From an archaeon (GTDB lineage: Archaea; Asgardarchaeota; Thorarchaeia; Thorarchaeales; Thorarchaeaceae), in the NCBI GenBank assembly GCA_024275415.1, contig JAJRZD010000099.1, positions 1 to 62,008 on the forward strand: a stretch of DNA of 62,008 nt, in the 5' to 3' direction. Below the pieces are notes generated by a model that saw only the letters and a program-made list of their open reading frames with translations, made no database searches and had not been told where the DNA came from. Shown here in pieces: positions 8,827-17,782 of this stretch. Both the position numbers and the translations under genes were made by a program. Each line of letters opens with the position of its first letter. The stretch's first letter is position 1.

Positions 8827-9537
8827 ATGTCCACAGAGAATGTAGACCGTGCATTTATCGAACAGATGATTAAGATATTGGAACAAGATGCCTCATTGCG
8901 AGCTAGGATGACTCAGCTGTTCAGTCCATTCGAGTTCGTCAAGCGAGATGAGTTAGCTGAGGTTCTAAAGGAGATTAAGGAGCTACGTATTGACCACGCA
9001 CAGCGTTTTGAGGCTATGGACAGACGTTTTGAGGCTATGCAGAAGCAGATGGATGACCGCTTCGAGGCTATGGACAGACGTTTCGAATCTATGCAATCAG
9101 TCCTTGTTTCTATTCAGGCTGATATGGCCGACCTTTCTGGGAGGTATGGCAAGCGTGCTGAGGATGCTATCCGAAAGGTTCTGACCAAGGTGCTTCAAGC
9201 TGAAGGCATAGAAACTGCACGGATTAGCCATATCCAAGTCAAGGACAACGATGGTTCAGTGTTCGGGAAAGATTATACAACGGACATAGACATCTACTAC
9301 CAAGGGAAGGAAACATGGGCTATCGAATATAAAGGACGGGCCAAACGTGAGGATATTATCCATCTTCATCTGGTAGGACGTTTGCTAAAGGAGCAATACA
9401 AGATCGAGCCTACTCGACTGGTAATGGTAGCATTGAACATCGGAGAGGATGTGACCGCATTGGCAAAGGACATGGGCATTGAGATAATCCATGGGATCAG
9501 CTCCAATCCTGTTCCTTATATTCCGCTAGACTACTGA
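8827..9537 (+). CDS. Coiled-coil PD-(D/E)XK nuclease-like protein
   Basis: The protein has 236 residues. Residues 1-55 are helical. Residues about 58-95 are a heptad-type coiled coil built from repeated RFEAM(D/Q) units. The C-terminal half looks like a PD-(D/E)XK fold: TTDIDIYY, then WAIEYKGRA, giving the Asp and Glu-x-Lys set of the active site. It resembles the DUF3782 type of archaeal and cyanobacterial proteins. The substrate is unknown; nuclease activity is inferred from the motif only. It stands alone between folD and the formiminotransferase gene. Confidence 0.65.
   Translation: MSTENVDRAFIEQMIKILEQDASLRARMTQLFSPFEFVKRDELAEVLKEIKELRIDHAQRFEAMDRRFEAMQKQMDDRFEAMDRRFESMQSVLVSIQADMADLSGRYGKRAEDAIRKVLTKVLQAEGIETARISHIQVKDNDGSVFGKDYTTDIDIYYQGKETWAIEYKGRAKREDIIHLHLVGRLLKEQYKIEPTRLVMVALNIGEDVTALAKDMGIEIIHGISSNPVPYIPLDY
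9004..9099 (+). repeat. Internal 21-nt coding repeats (RFEAM units)
   Basis: Within the 8827 gene, four copies of a 21-base unit (CGTTTTGAGGCTATGGACAGA and variants) start at 9004, 9025, 9058 and 9079, with a 12-base insertion before the third. They encode the heptads of the coiled coil and look like recent tandem duplication. Confidence 0.8.
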
Positions 9538-9552
9538 GAACACATTACCTCC

Positions 9553-9577
9553 ACATTAGATTGGGGCACCTGCCTGT
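9553..9577 (+). promoter_or_regulatory. TATA-like box plus CCTGCCTGT motif (copy 4)
   Basis: CATTAGATT at 9553 is followed about 16 bases later by CCTGCCTGT at 9569-9577. The TATA match is weaker than at the other two genes, but the spacing is the same. The downstream gene is the formiminotransferase-cyclodeaminase. Confidence 0.42.
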
Positions 9578-9677
9578 TTAGTGTGGCAGAATGACAGTTA
9601 ACCTGTTTAACGTTGACCTTTGGACAATCCCAAATCCTTTTCAACACCAATGTATCGAGCGCACATCGGTGGGTCTA

Positions 9678-11240
9678 GTGAAGATTATCGAGTGTGTCCC
9701 CAACTTCTCTGAAGGACGAGACAAGAAAGTAATTGATGCGCTTGCGGATGCTATAAAGAGCGTCGAAGGTGTCAGGCTTCTAGATGTCGAGTTTGACCCT
9801 GACCATAATCGTTCTGTGTTCACCTTCATTGGTGAGCCAGCAAAGGTCAAGGAAGCCGCTCTGAAGGCCTCAAAATTAGCCGTTGAAAAGATTGACCTTA
9901 CAAAGCATAGTGGACAGCACCCCCGGATGGGGGCAGTCGACGTGGTTCCATTCATCCCTCTTCATGGAACCACAATCGGTGAATGCATTGCCATATCCAA
10001 GGAGTTTGCTGAGGAGTTCTCAGCGAAATGCAATGTTCCTGTGTATCTATATGCCAAATCTGCAACTCGCCCTGAGCGTGTGGATTTGCCCAACATCAGG
10101 GAAGGCGAGTTTGAAGGACTGCGGGATCTCATCGGAAAGGATCCCGCGAAGGATCCCGACTACGGCCCAAAGGAGATACACCCGACTGCCGGAGCTACTG
10201 CTACCGGAGCTCGTAATTTTCTCATTGCAATTAACTTCAATCTCAGCACCGACGATGTCAGGGTTGCCCAGGTTTGTGCCGATGCTGTTCGCGCGACTAC
10301 AGGAGGCTTTGTGAACGTCCAAGGGATTGGTCTTGAATTGCCTGACAAGAACTGCGCTCAGGTTTCGCTTAATCTCACACACCCGAAGAGGACGAAGATT
10401 CATCAAGTCCTTGAGGTTGTTCGGAATGAGGCACGGAGGTTTGGGGCAACTGTCATAGAAACCGAGATTGTAGGCATGATTCCCCTCTTCGCTCTTCTGG
10501 ATGCTCTGCGATACTATCTTCAGCCCGAGAAGCTTGATGAAAGCATGATCCTAGACCTATACTACTTGGGAGGTTCTGAGGATCCGACAAAGAAAACTTT
10601 CACTGAGATGTCTCTCATCGAGTTTGGCAATCAGGTTCGTAGGGCCCGTGCAACTCCTGGTGGCGGAAGTGTTGCTGCTGCAATCGGTTCCTTTGGAGCT
10701 GCGCTGGTCTGTATGGTCACCGGTCTCTCATTGTCCGGTAGGCGATTCGCTGCCATAAAAGAAGAGATGCTTGAACACCGTCATGCTGCAGAAAATGACC
10801 GGGGTGTCCTCATGGGGCTCGTGGAAACTGATTCATCCGCCTTTGATGAGGTCATGGCGCTATTCAAAATGCCCGAGGAAACTGAAGCGGAGAAAAAGAA
10901 GAAGGCAGACGCCATTGAGGAAGCCACAATAAAAGCAGCCTCGATCCCTCTAGACACAATGCGCCACTCGTTCAACGCCATGATACATGCGAAGGCCGCA
11001 GCAGCGAAAGGGAATGCGAATGCAATCACAGATGCAGGCGTAGCGGCACATGCGCTCATGGCCGCAATGGAAGGTGCTGCTCTGAACGTACGAATCAACC
11101 TTGGGAACATAAGAACCAAAGAGTTCGTCGAGGAAACCGCTGCAGAGGTTGAGAAGCTTCTGACCGATGGTAGGAAGCTCAAGGACGAGATTCTTGAGAT
11201 TGTCGAGGACAGGATGAAGGAACTCCAAGACGCGAGTTAA
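9678..11240 (+). CDS. Glutamate formiminotransferase-cyclodeaminase fusion
   Basis: The first domain (about residues 1-300) moves the formimino group of formiminoglutamate to THF: it begins KIIECVPNFSEGRD and includes HSGQHPRMGAVDVVPFIPL. The second domain (about 315-520) is the cyclodeaminase giving methenyl-THF: TPGGGSVAAAIGSFGAAL. I place the start at GTG 9678 because a GGTGGG ribosome site is 4 bases upstream and homologues begin at this point; an ATG at 9591 would add 29 unlike residues. With FolD and formate-THF ligase it completes a folate C1 module. No histidase or urocanase is nearby. It converges on the kinase gene with a 4-base overlap. Confidence 0.92.
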   Translation: MKIIECVPNFSEGRDKKVIDALADAIKSVEGVRLLDVEFDPDHNRSVFTFIGEPAKVKEAALKASKLAVEKIDLTKHSGQHPRMGAVDVVPFIPLHGTTIGECIAISKEFAEEFSAKCNVPVYLYAKSATRPERVDLPNIREGEFEGLRDLIGKDPAKDPDYGPKEIHPTAGATATGARNFLIAINFNLSTDDVRVAQVCADAVRATTGGFVNVQGIGLELPDKNCAQVSLNLTHPKRTKIHQVLEVVRNEARRFGATVIETEIVGMIPLFALLDALRYYLQPEKLDESMILDLYYLGGSEDPTKKTFTEMSLIEFGNQVRRARATPGGGSVAAAIGSFGAALVCMVTGLSLSGRRFAAIKEEMLEHRHAAENDRGVLMGLVETDSSAFDEVMALFKMPEETEAEKKKKADAIEEATIKAASIPLDTMRHSFNAMIHAKAAAAKGNANAITDAGVAAHALMAAMEGAALNVRINLGNIRTKEFVEETAAEVEKLLTDGRKLKDEILEIVEDRMKELQDAS

Positions 11241-12325
11241 CTTATCTTTTCAATTATGGCCAGGGATGCTCCCTGGCCAATCTTCACCTTGTAGGGAATC
11301 CCGCCTGCTGATCGGATTGCTTCAGAAACCTCTTCTTCTTTGTTCGGTGCATATGCCAGCATAGTTCCACCTCCACCACTACCATTTATCTTACAGCCTA
11401 GCGCTCCTGCTTTCAGTGCGCTGTCAATCATCATGTCTATCTTTGGGGTCGAACGTGCGAACAAGTATCTGAGGATAGAGTGTTGTTTGTTCAGCAGATT
11501 TCCTATTGCTTTTTCATCCGGATGTCTTTCACTGAGTAAATCTAACGCTCTTGCTGTAAGATTTCGATTCCTTAGCGAACCTTCAGCCATCATGACCTCA
11601 CTATCTGGCAAAGCACAATGAATATCATAGACTCTCTCGACTAGTGTAGTACGACGATTAAAATCAGGAATCTTTGACCTGATATGCGCGTAGCCTGCTT
11701 CAATTGCCTTTCGCATCTTACGAAGGTCTTCTACTGTATCCTTTTTCTGCTGAGAGTCACCTATCACCAACCCGTCGATTTCGGCTGGCAGTCTTGTCAC
11801 TTTCCGGTCAGATTCCATCGACACATGAATGATGCCGCCGTAGATCGAAGCATAGTGATCCATCATTCCCCCACTCTCGCCGAAGCGTTCCACCTCAGCT
11901 TCGAATGCCATCCGGACTAGGTCTTCCTGCTGAGGTTTGCTCCCGCAGATGTGATTCACCAAGAGAGTTGATGCAACCGTCAGTGCGGAAGAGGATGAAA
12001 GCCCGCCTGCGATAGGGACATCCCCCTTGACCTCAATATGCCATCCATGGTCGGGGATGAGGTCATTGTCGAATGCCACATTGAATGCGCTCCTGAGATA
12101 GTCCCTATTGTGCCTATACTCAAGAAGCGTTCCGATAGTGAACTCATCATGTGTCCCAAGATCGAGATAGTCCACAACGATAAGGTCGTCCTCACGGGGG
12201 CAGGCAAAGATGTCAATGCCCAAATCGATTGCTGCGGGAATGACATCCAAGCCGATGTAGTCGCTATGCTCGCCAAAGAGGCATACTCTTGCAGGTGCAT
12301 GGATCTTGAACGGGGAATTGGTCAC
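11237..12325 (-). CDS. GHMP kinase, galactokinase-like
   Basis: The protein has 362 residues. GEHSDYIG near residue 18 is the galactokinase signature (GEHTDYNG). The GHMP ATP loop is PIAGGLSSSSA near residue 106, and the third motif is GCKINGSGGGG near 315. Galactokinase phosphorylates galactose at C1; other GHMP sugar kinases keep the same layout, so the exact sugar is open. The end overlaps the formiminotransferase gene by 4 bases in convergent orientation. Confidence 0.8.
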   Translation of the reverse strand: MTNSPFKIHAPARVCLFGEHSDYIGLDVIPAAIDLGIDIFACPREDDLIVVDYLDLGTHDEFTIGTLLEYRHNRDYLRSAFNVAFDNDLIPDHGWHIEVKGDVPIAGGLSSSSALTVASTLLVNHICGSKPQQEDLVRMAFEAEVERFGESGGMMDHYASIYGGIIHVSMESDRKVTRLPAEIDGLVIGDSQQKKDTVEDLRKMRKAIEAGYAHIRSKIPDFNRRTTLVERVYDIHCALPDSEVMMAEGSLRNRNLTARALDLLSERHPDEKAIGNLLNKQHSILRYLFARSTPKIDMMIDSALKAGALGCKINGSGGGGTMLAYAPNKEEEVSEAIRSAGGIPYKVKIGQGASLAIIEKIS

Positions 12326-12388
12326 TTGACATAATCTCCCTGTTTTGGATTGAGAAACGGATGCTGTCTAGTGATATTTGCGTGTCGG

Positions 12389-12710
12389 TCATGTTCCATT
12401 CTTTTTGATGTATGCTATCTGCTTGCGAGTTTCAAAGCCCAACTTGTCATGGAGTCGGATCGCACCCAGTTTCGCTTGTCCGAAATCCCAGTTTGTCGCT
12501 GCAAACCAGATGACTGGGATTTCGCTATCTCCCTTCTCCATAGCCAATACGCAATGGCATACCGATGTACAACTTTGTCTAATACTCGCTATGCTCGAAG
12601 CATCCTCGCGGGATACAAGCATGATTCTCAAATGTGAGGTCATCTTCTTTCCTTGTTTCAGAGGTTTCTTGATTGCAGTTACGAAACTAATAGGATTGAC
12701 CCCCGATTAA
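12389..12710 (-). pseudogene. Decayed GNAT acetyltransferase fragment
   Basis: The reverse strand here encodes the tail of a GNAT-like protein: IPVIWFAATN, then GAIRLHDKLGF, the usual last helix and strand of the fold. Upstream in the same frame PISFVTA and LRIMLVSRED look like the first strands, but a stop codon precedes them and the coenzyme A loop is not recognisable (SIASIRQSCTSVCHC). No intact start is seen. It is best read as a remnant. The rest of 12326-12830 shows nothing else. Confidence 0.45.
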
Positions 12711-12830
12711 CCACCTCTCGGATTTGTTGTCTATATCTTTAGTCTATTTGGTCAACTTTTTCTGTTTCGCTGGCATCAAGTTCTTTTCGATCCTACGGGG
12801 TGTTCAATTTTGACATAGGTTGTAAAGACA

Positions 12831-12840
12831 ATAATTAAAT
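12831..12840 (+). promoter_or_regulatory. TATA-like box of the ABC operon
   Basis: ATAATTAAAT ends 32 bases before ATG 12872. The start has no ribosome site, which fits a short-leader or leaderless archaeal transcript. Confidence 0.45.
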
Positions 12841-12871
12841 CCTCTCACAGATAGCGCTAGAATGAATCCTG

Positions 12872-13645
12872 ATGATCGAAACACTTGGACTGGTCAAGCA
12901 ATTCAATGATTTTGTTGCCGTCAACAATCTATCCTTCACTGTCAGCCCTGGAGAAATATACGGTCTCTTGGGCCCGAATGGCTCTGGAAAGTCAACAACG
13001 ATGCGGATGTTGCTCGGTCTTCTCCGTCCTACCGAGGGGACTGCAAGGATAATGGGTCATGATATCCGTACCAACATAGTGGCGGCAAAACGTGTGATGG
13101 GGTACGTACCTGAGGAACCAGTCCTTCCTGAACGCTTGACAGCGTGGGAATACATCAATTATGTGGCCGACATATGGAGAGTGCCTCGCGGTTCCGAGCG
13201 CGAGCAAGAGATTGAGGAGCTGCTTGTCTTGTTGGATCTCCGAGATGCAAGTGACGATCTCATCGAGACCTACTCAAAAGGAATGTCAAGAAAGACCTCT
13301 CTTGTGGCTGCGCTTATTCATAAGCCACGCGTATTGATCCTTGATGAGGTACAGGCGGGAATTGACCCGAGGGGTGCTGCGACCATCAAGGAGATATTGA
13401 ACGGTCTTCGAAGCCGTGGTGCCACAATTCTCATGTCCACGCATGTCCTTGAGATAGCAGAGCAGATGTGTGATAGGATTGGCATCATCAACAAGGGCGA
13501 GATGATTGCCGAGGGCACAATGGAGGAGCTTCGTGTGAAAGCTGTAGGCCAATCAAGTCTTGAAGAGATATTCCTTGGTCTGACAGGCGGTCCCGACATG
13601 CAACTGATTGCCAAATTCTTAGAGGATGCAGGTGCTTCAACGTGA
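12872..13645 (+). CDS. ABC transporter ATP-binding protein
   Basis: The protein has 257 residues with a complete ATPase: Walker A GPNGSGKST near residue 35, the Q-loop region GYVPEEPVLPERL, a signature YSKGMSRKTSL (variant of LSGGQ), Walker B VLILDEVQAGIDP and an H-loop STHVLEIAE. It overlaps the permease gene by 4 bases, so the pair forms one exporter-type (ABC-2-like) system. Cargo is unknown. Confidence 0.92.
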   Translation: MIETLGLVKQFNDFVAVNNLSFTVSPGEIYGLLGPNGSGKSTTMRMLLGLLRPTEGTARIMGHDIRTNIVAAKRVMGYVPEEPVLPERLTAWEYINYVADIWRVPRGSEREQEIEELLVLLDLRDASDDLIETYSKGMSRKTSLVAALIHKPRVLILDEVQAGIDPRGAATIKEILNGLRSRGATILMSTHVLEIAEQMCDRIGIINKGEMIAEGTMEELRVKAVGQSSLEEIFLGLTGGPDMQLIAKFLEDAGAST

Positions 13646-15357
13646 GTTTTCCTGACCTTCTTATTCTTCTCAAGCAAGACCTCCTACAGACGTTTCGTGT
13701 ACGCCGTGTGAAGGGCAAACGCACAGAGCAGAAGAGTGCCCTTCGACGGTTCTTAGGTCCTATCGTTGCTGTCACAATTGGTGTCGTTATCATATGGGCA
13801 CTCGTGATGTTCGGTCCGTTTCTTTGGCCGTTCATTGAAGATGTGCTTCGTTCAGAAGGTGGACTTGGGATTGGAGCGACATTGTTCAACGCCCTGATGC
13901 TCTTTGCATTACTTGGCTCGATAATGATATCTGCGACAACCGTTGGGAACAGTGAGCGCATGGAGTACCTAATGACCATGCCCATCTCACTCCGAACACT
14001 ATTCCTAGAAAAGACTATCATCATCATCTTTTATAACTCCATGATATGGCTCGTCATCGGAACCCCACTGTTCATCGGGTTTAGCATCCTTTCACCCTAT
14101 CCTTACGCTTTCCTCTCAGTTCCCGCTTTTCTCGTTCTCATGCTGGTTCTCGTTTCGATAGGTGTCGCCATAGGCGGTCTACTAGGACTTATTTTCTCTA
14201 GAATACTTGCTGGGAGAAGGGCACTCAAACAGGTAGGCTATGCATTGATGTCCGCCATCGGGATTCTCACAGGAACCTTCTGGTATGTATCGATTTACAC
14301 CGACCAGTCCGGTGAGATGTTCCGATTCATTTTCGAACTTGCAGATATGGTAGGACTGTCTTCAAACCTCACCCCTGGATATGCAGTGAGTGTGCTGACC
14401 CTCGGTATCCTCGTGGGTGTACCACTCACACTCCCCGAACTATTGGTTCCTGTGGTCTATGCTGTCATCGCGTTCGGACTGGTGTATGCTACAGCTATCG
14501 TCAGCGAGGAAGCTCATTACAGTGGATGGCTCGCAAGTGGATCCAAGCGCTCTTCAAAAGTAAAAGTGGAGATTGGCGAACGAACATGGGATCCCCAGCC
14601 TTTCAGACGGCTCAAGTTCAACAACACGATTAGCGTTTCAATTTGGTACAACATCACTTCAATACGGCGCGAGGCACGGGTCTTCACACAGTATCTTCTC
14701 GGTCCAATTCGGTTGGTCATCTGGATGATACTCCCTGCCATAATCGCAGGGGAATCTGCACTGGACATCACAGGATACTTCATCATCGGTGCAGTGATCC
14801 CATTCGCCACATTATATGGGGTTTACTTTGCTGGGTACGAAACTGTCTATGAGGGTAAGAACCTGATGAACTTACAACTGGCTGCTACTAACATGCAGGA
14901 TTATGTCAAAGGCAAGGCACTAAGTGCGGTTCCATTTAGTCTTGCAGCCAGTATCATCGTATCCGTAATCATCGCATTCATCTCGCCATCCCTCATCCTC
15001 TACCTACCTGTTCTTGTGGGTTCCATCACCTTCCTTACTCTCGCGTCCGGATCCATTGCTGCTAACGCTGCTGCAATGGGTGGTGATTTCAAAGCTGAGC
15101 GAATGATCACTAGACAACGCGGGTCTGCAGTGCAGATGCCCATTACTGGTTGGTCCATGATTAGAGCCCAATTATTACCCCTGGTGCTTGGCTTCTTGGG
15201 TATCTATGGTGTAGTGCTCGTAGGTGTGTTCATCCATCCCCTTCTGTCCTATATTGCTGCTCCCGGTTTCATGGCACTCTGCTACCGCCTCTATGGTTCC
15301 TACTCTCACAGTGCGGGTGTCAAGCTCGCACAGATCGAAGCTACCAAGTACCTCTAA
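13642..15357 (+). CDS. ABC transporter permease
   Basis: The protein has 571 residues with about twelve predicted membrane helices in two blocks (about 45-300 and 350-560), separated by a soluble loop around 290-340 containing KVEIGERTWDPQPF. It starts within the end of the ATPase gene and is its membrane partner. The doubled layout suggests two fused ABC-2-like halves. It ends convergent with the next gene, 4 bases overlapping. Confidence 0.82.
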   Translation: MSFPDLLILLKQDLLQTFRVRRVKGKRTEQKSALRRFLGPIVAVTIGVVIIWALVMFGPFLWPFIEDVLRSEGGLGIGATLFNALMLFALLGSIMISATTVGNSERMEYLMTMPISLRTLFLEKTIIIIFYNSMIWLVIGTPLFIGFSILSPYPYAFLSVPAFLVLMLVLVSIGVAIGGLLGLIFSRILAGRRALKQVGYALMSAIGILTGTFWYVSIYTDQSGEMFRFIFELADMVGLSSNLTPGYAVSVLTLGILVGVPLTLPELLVPVVYAVIAFGLVYATAIVSEEAHYSGWLASGSKRSSKVKVEIGERTWDPQPFRRLKFNNTISVSIWYNITSIRREARVFTQYLLGPIRLVIWMILPAIIAGESALDITGYFIIGAVIPFATLYGVYFAGYETVYEGKNLMNLQLAATNMQDYVKGKALSAVPFSLAASIIVSVIIAFISPSLILYLPVLVGSITFLTLASGSIAANAAAMGGDFKAERMITRQRGSAVQMPITGWSMIRAQLLPLVLGFLGIYGVVLVGVFIHPLLSYIAAPGFMALCYRLYGSYSHSAGVKLAQIEATKYL

Positions 15358-16073
15358 GTTTCGAACTTCGCAATGGTCTTCCCGAGAGGCACAGTGATGT
15401 CGCAGTCGAAATAGAGACCTATCATGGTACTCTCGATGGACACCATCTCATAGTTGTCACTAGGGCCGCTATTGATGTCGATATCCACATCTCCAGACCG
15501 TCCATTCTTGATATCATACTCCAAATAGGCTGCATTCAATACAGCGACATCATATCCCTCTCCTGTAACGCTAGGTATCAACTTCAGGTTAATATTTGGC
15601 CCACTATCAATCCATGCTCCCTCATCATCAAAGGTGCATGTGGCCTTCAAAAGAACCACTTCATCTCTAACCACCTTGGCTGTGAGCTTATTACCTTCCC
15701 ACTCCATCGTGATGTCTGCATGCTTCCTCGGGTATCCCCAGATTTCACGGCCTGCTGTGATAGCGACATCCGTATCTGCATAGCTATGGGAGAAGAACAC
15801 TCCGACCTCTTCTTCGTTGGTTTCCGGATTGTCAAACATACATTTAACGAGCAGTCCTGCTTCCGTGAAAGGGCCTGTTTCTACGCAGGGCATCTTACCG
15901 ACCATGAGGGCAACAAGAGGCATCTGGGAAGGTCTCAACGGATCTGGGAGCAGTGCCTCAACAGTTTCTTCTGGGGGATAGAAAAGGGATAAGAAGAGTT
16001 CCGCGTCTTTATAATGATAGGGCGGTTTTGGGTATAATGGACTTTCTATTGGAGTGCTATATCTCTCACCCAT
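15354..16073 (-). CDS. Acetoacetate decarboxylase-fold protein
   Basis: The protein has 239 residues of the acetoacetate decarboxylase family. ETGPFTEAG holds the conserved active-site Glu, and GREIWGYPRKHAD is the active-site motif. In the clostridial enzyme the motif is YPKK with the first Lys forming the Schiff base; here that position is Arg and only the second Lys remains. It may be inactive as a decarboxylase or use the next Lys for another reaction, as some family members do. Confidence 0.82.
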   Translation of the reverse strand: MGERYSTPIESPLYPKPPYHYKDAELFLSLFYPPEETVEALLPDPLRPSQMPLVALMVGKMPCVETGPFTEAGLLVKCMFDNPETNEEEVGVFFSHSYADTDVAITAGREIWGYPRKHADITMEWEGNKLTAKVVRDEVVLLKATCTFDDEGAWIDSGPNINLKLIPSVTGEGYDVAVLNAAYLEYDIKNGRSGDVDIDINSGPSDNYEMVSIESTMIGLYFDCDITVPLGKTIAKFET

Positions 16074-16145
16074 GCGACTTCACCGCAATCCATATCACCC
16101 ACGCAACTATTGAATGTGTCGCATCATTCCGAAAGTGCATCAGGA

Positions 16146-17759
16146 TTATCTGTAGCTCTCCATAGATTCTAACCAACTGGCTGGTTTCTCTTTGAGGGGC
16201 TTCCATTTTCCCAACTTCTCATCCCAAAAGTCCAACCAGTCCACGAGCCTCCAATGCCCCCAAATCCTATTTCCTACCAGTTGGATTGATGGATATGGTT
16301 CTATTGGTTCTACCGCTATCGAGAATGCATAGATTCCTCCCTTGGGTAACCTGATTCTCATAAAGAGATTTTCATCTTTATCATAATCGATGAATGTCCT
16401 CGGAAGCCGTAATCCAAGTGCTGAAACACATTCTCCAGCGTTCTTGTCAGTTGTGTATACGATGCATTCCTCCACAAGCCCGATATGATGAACCTCGTAT
16501 CTTTTCACAATTACGTTTTCAGTACGCAGTCTTCTCATCCTGTTAGCAATAGTACTTATCCTCAAACCAAGAACTCTCTGTAGCTGTCGAATGGTCTTGT
16601 TCCCTCGTTCAAACTCTGAAAGAATCTTGATATCAATTCTATCTAGATTCCTCACATCCGAGAATTCCGAAAATGTCATCTCGGGGTATATCTTAGCAAG
16701 GGCATCTCTTTGCATCATCGATGCTTCCATTCTGATGCTATCCCAATCGATTTCCCACTTGCCTAGTGAGGGCACATAGTCAGTCAGGTTCAGGTTATTG
16801 CTTGCCTTGTACCGTTCGAAAACAAACGCATTTACACCATCACGCGCAGCAGTTTCCTTCATCATATTAAGATATGCAAGGTTTCTCGGGTTGTCAGGGA
16901 TACAAAGAGTTGCGAGCACTCCCTTTCCTCTTGTTAGAAGTGATGCCCTTGAGAATATGAAGGGACACCCCTTGAGAAGGTACCAGCAATCCGTAATACC
17001 AGTTCTTTCTGGTGTGAGAGCTACTTGGAAAACCCGAATTCCAATTTTCGCATAGGAAACAAATTCGTATTCGTATAACTGTTCTTTTTCTTTTAGTATC
17101 CTACGCGTTTCACTAATCCACTTCTTTGTAATTCCTGTTCTTTTATTGACCGTTTCAATGCTTGCATACGGTTCTCTCACTAGCGTATCTATGATGGCAA
17201 TCTCTGTTGAATTGATAGGTTGTTCATACTCCGTGGAATATCTTATCAAGAAGTATGCCCAGTCCTGAATTTCCAATCGGATGCCGTGACGTTCCATCTT
17301 AGCAAGTCGCCTGACAAGTCCATCCAAAGCCTGTTCCCTACCAAGATTCCAGAGAAGATTGAAGAATACTCTAGGACGATAACGAATTCCTGATGGAAGT
17401 TGTTCATCTGGACTCTCTCGAACCCAGATCTCAGTCCAATGATCCTTTTCATTTTTGGATAATACCTGTCTTCCGTATTCATATGCCAAATCTCTTCGGG
17501 CTCGCTCATCACTGATAGACGCTGGCAATGCATATTGCATAATCTCTCGTGCAACCACTGCTTTGGAGAATAGATCTGAAAAATCTACGTGTTTATGATA
17601 TAATAGCGAAGTTCCTGTAAAACGAATAGTATCCGTAAATGAATTGGAAGATGGCACATCGTCTTCTATGATCTCCACATTCTCCAACGGGATATGCAAT
17701 CCAAATCTCTTCTTAATATCCTCTACAATCTCGTGAAGAATCCCATCAATGATAGTCAT
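16146..17759 (-). CDS. Large regulator with two Lrp/AsnC-type HTH modules
   Basis: The protein has 537 residues. Residues 1-190 are of unknown type. Residues about 195-260 (STEIAIIDTLVREPYASIET, then GITKKWISETRRILKEK) form a first Lrp-like winged helix followed by a short ligand-domain-like strand set. A second HTH lies around 365-430 (DRIDIKILSEFERGNKTIRQ, then LRISTIANRMRRLRTENVIV). A DNA-binding regulator is likely, its target unknown. It is 23 bases downstream of the CARF regulator gene on the same strand, so the two may be co-transcribed and both may control the CRISPR island. Confidence 0.65.
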   Translation of the reverse strand: MTIIDGILHEIVEDIKKRFGLHIPLENVEIIEDDVPSSNSFTDTIRFTGTSLLYHKHVDFSDLFSKAVVAREIMQYALPASISDERARRDLAYEYGRQVLSKNEKDHWTEIWVRESPDEQLPSGIRYRPRVFFNLLWNLGREQALDGLVRRLAKMERHGIRLEIQDWAYFLIRYSTEYEQPINSTEIAIIDTLVREPYASIETVNKRTGITKKWISETRRILKEKEQLYEYEFVSYAKIGIRVFQVALTPERTGITDCWYLLKGCPFIFSRASLLTRGKGVLATLCIPDNPRNLAYLNMMKETAARDGVNAFVFERYKASNNLNLTDYVPSLGKWEIDWDSIRMEASMMQRDALAKIYPEMTFSEFSDVRNLDRIDIKILSEFERGNKTIRQLQRVLGLRISTIANRMRRLRTENVIVKRYEVHHIGLVEECIVYTTDKNAGECVSALGLRLPRTFIDYDKDENLFMRIRLPKGGIYAFSIAVEPIEPYPSIQLVGNRIWGHWRLVDWLDFWDEKLGKWKPLKEKPASWLESMESYR

Positions 17760-17782
17760 TAGGGGTACTCCATTATTCTATG

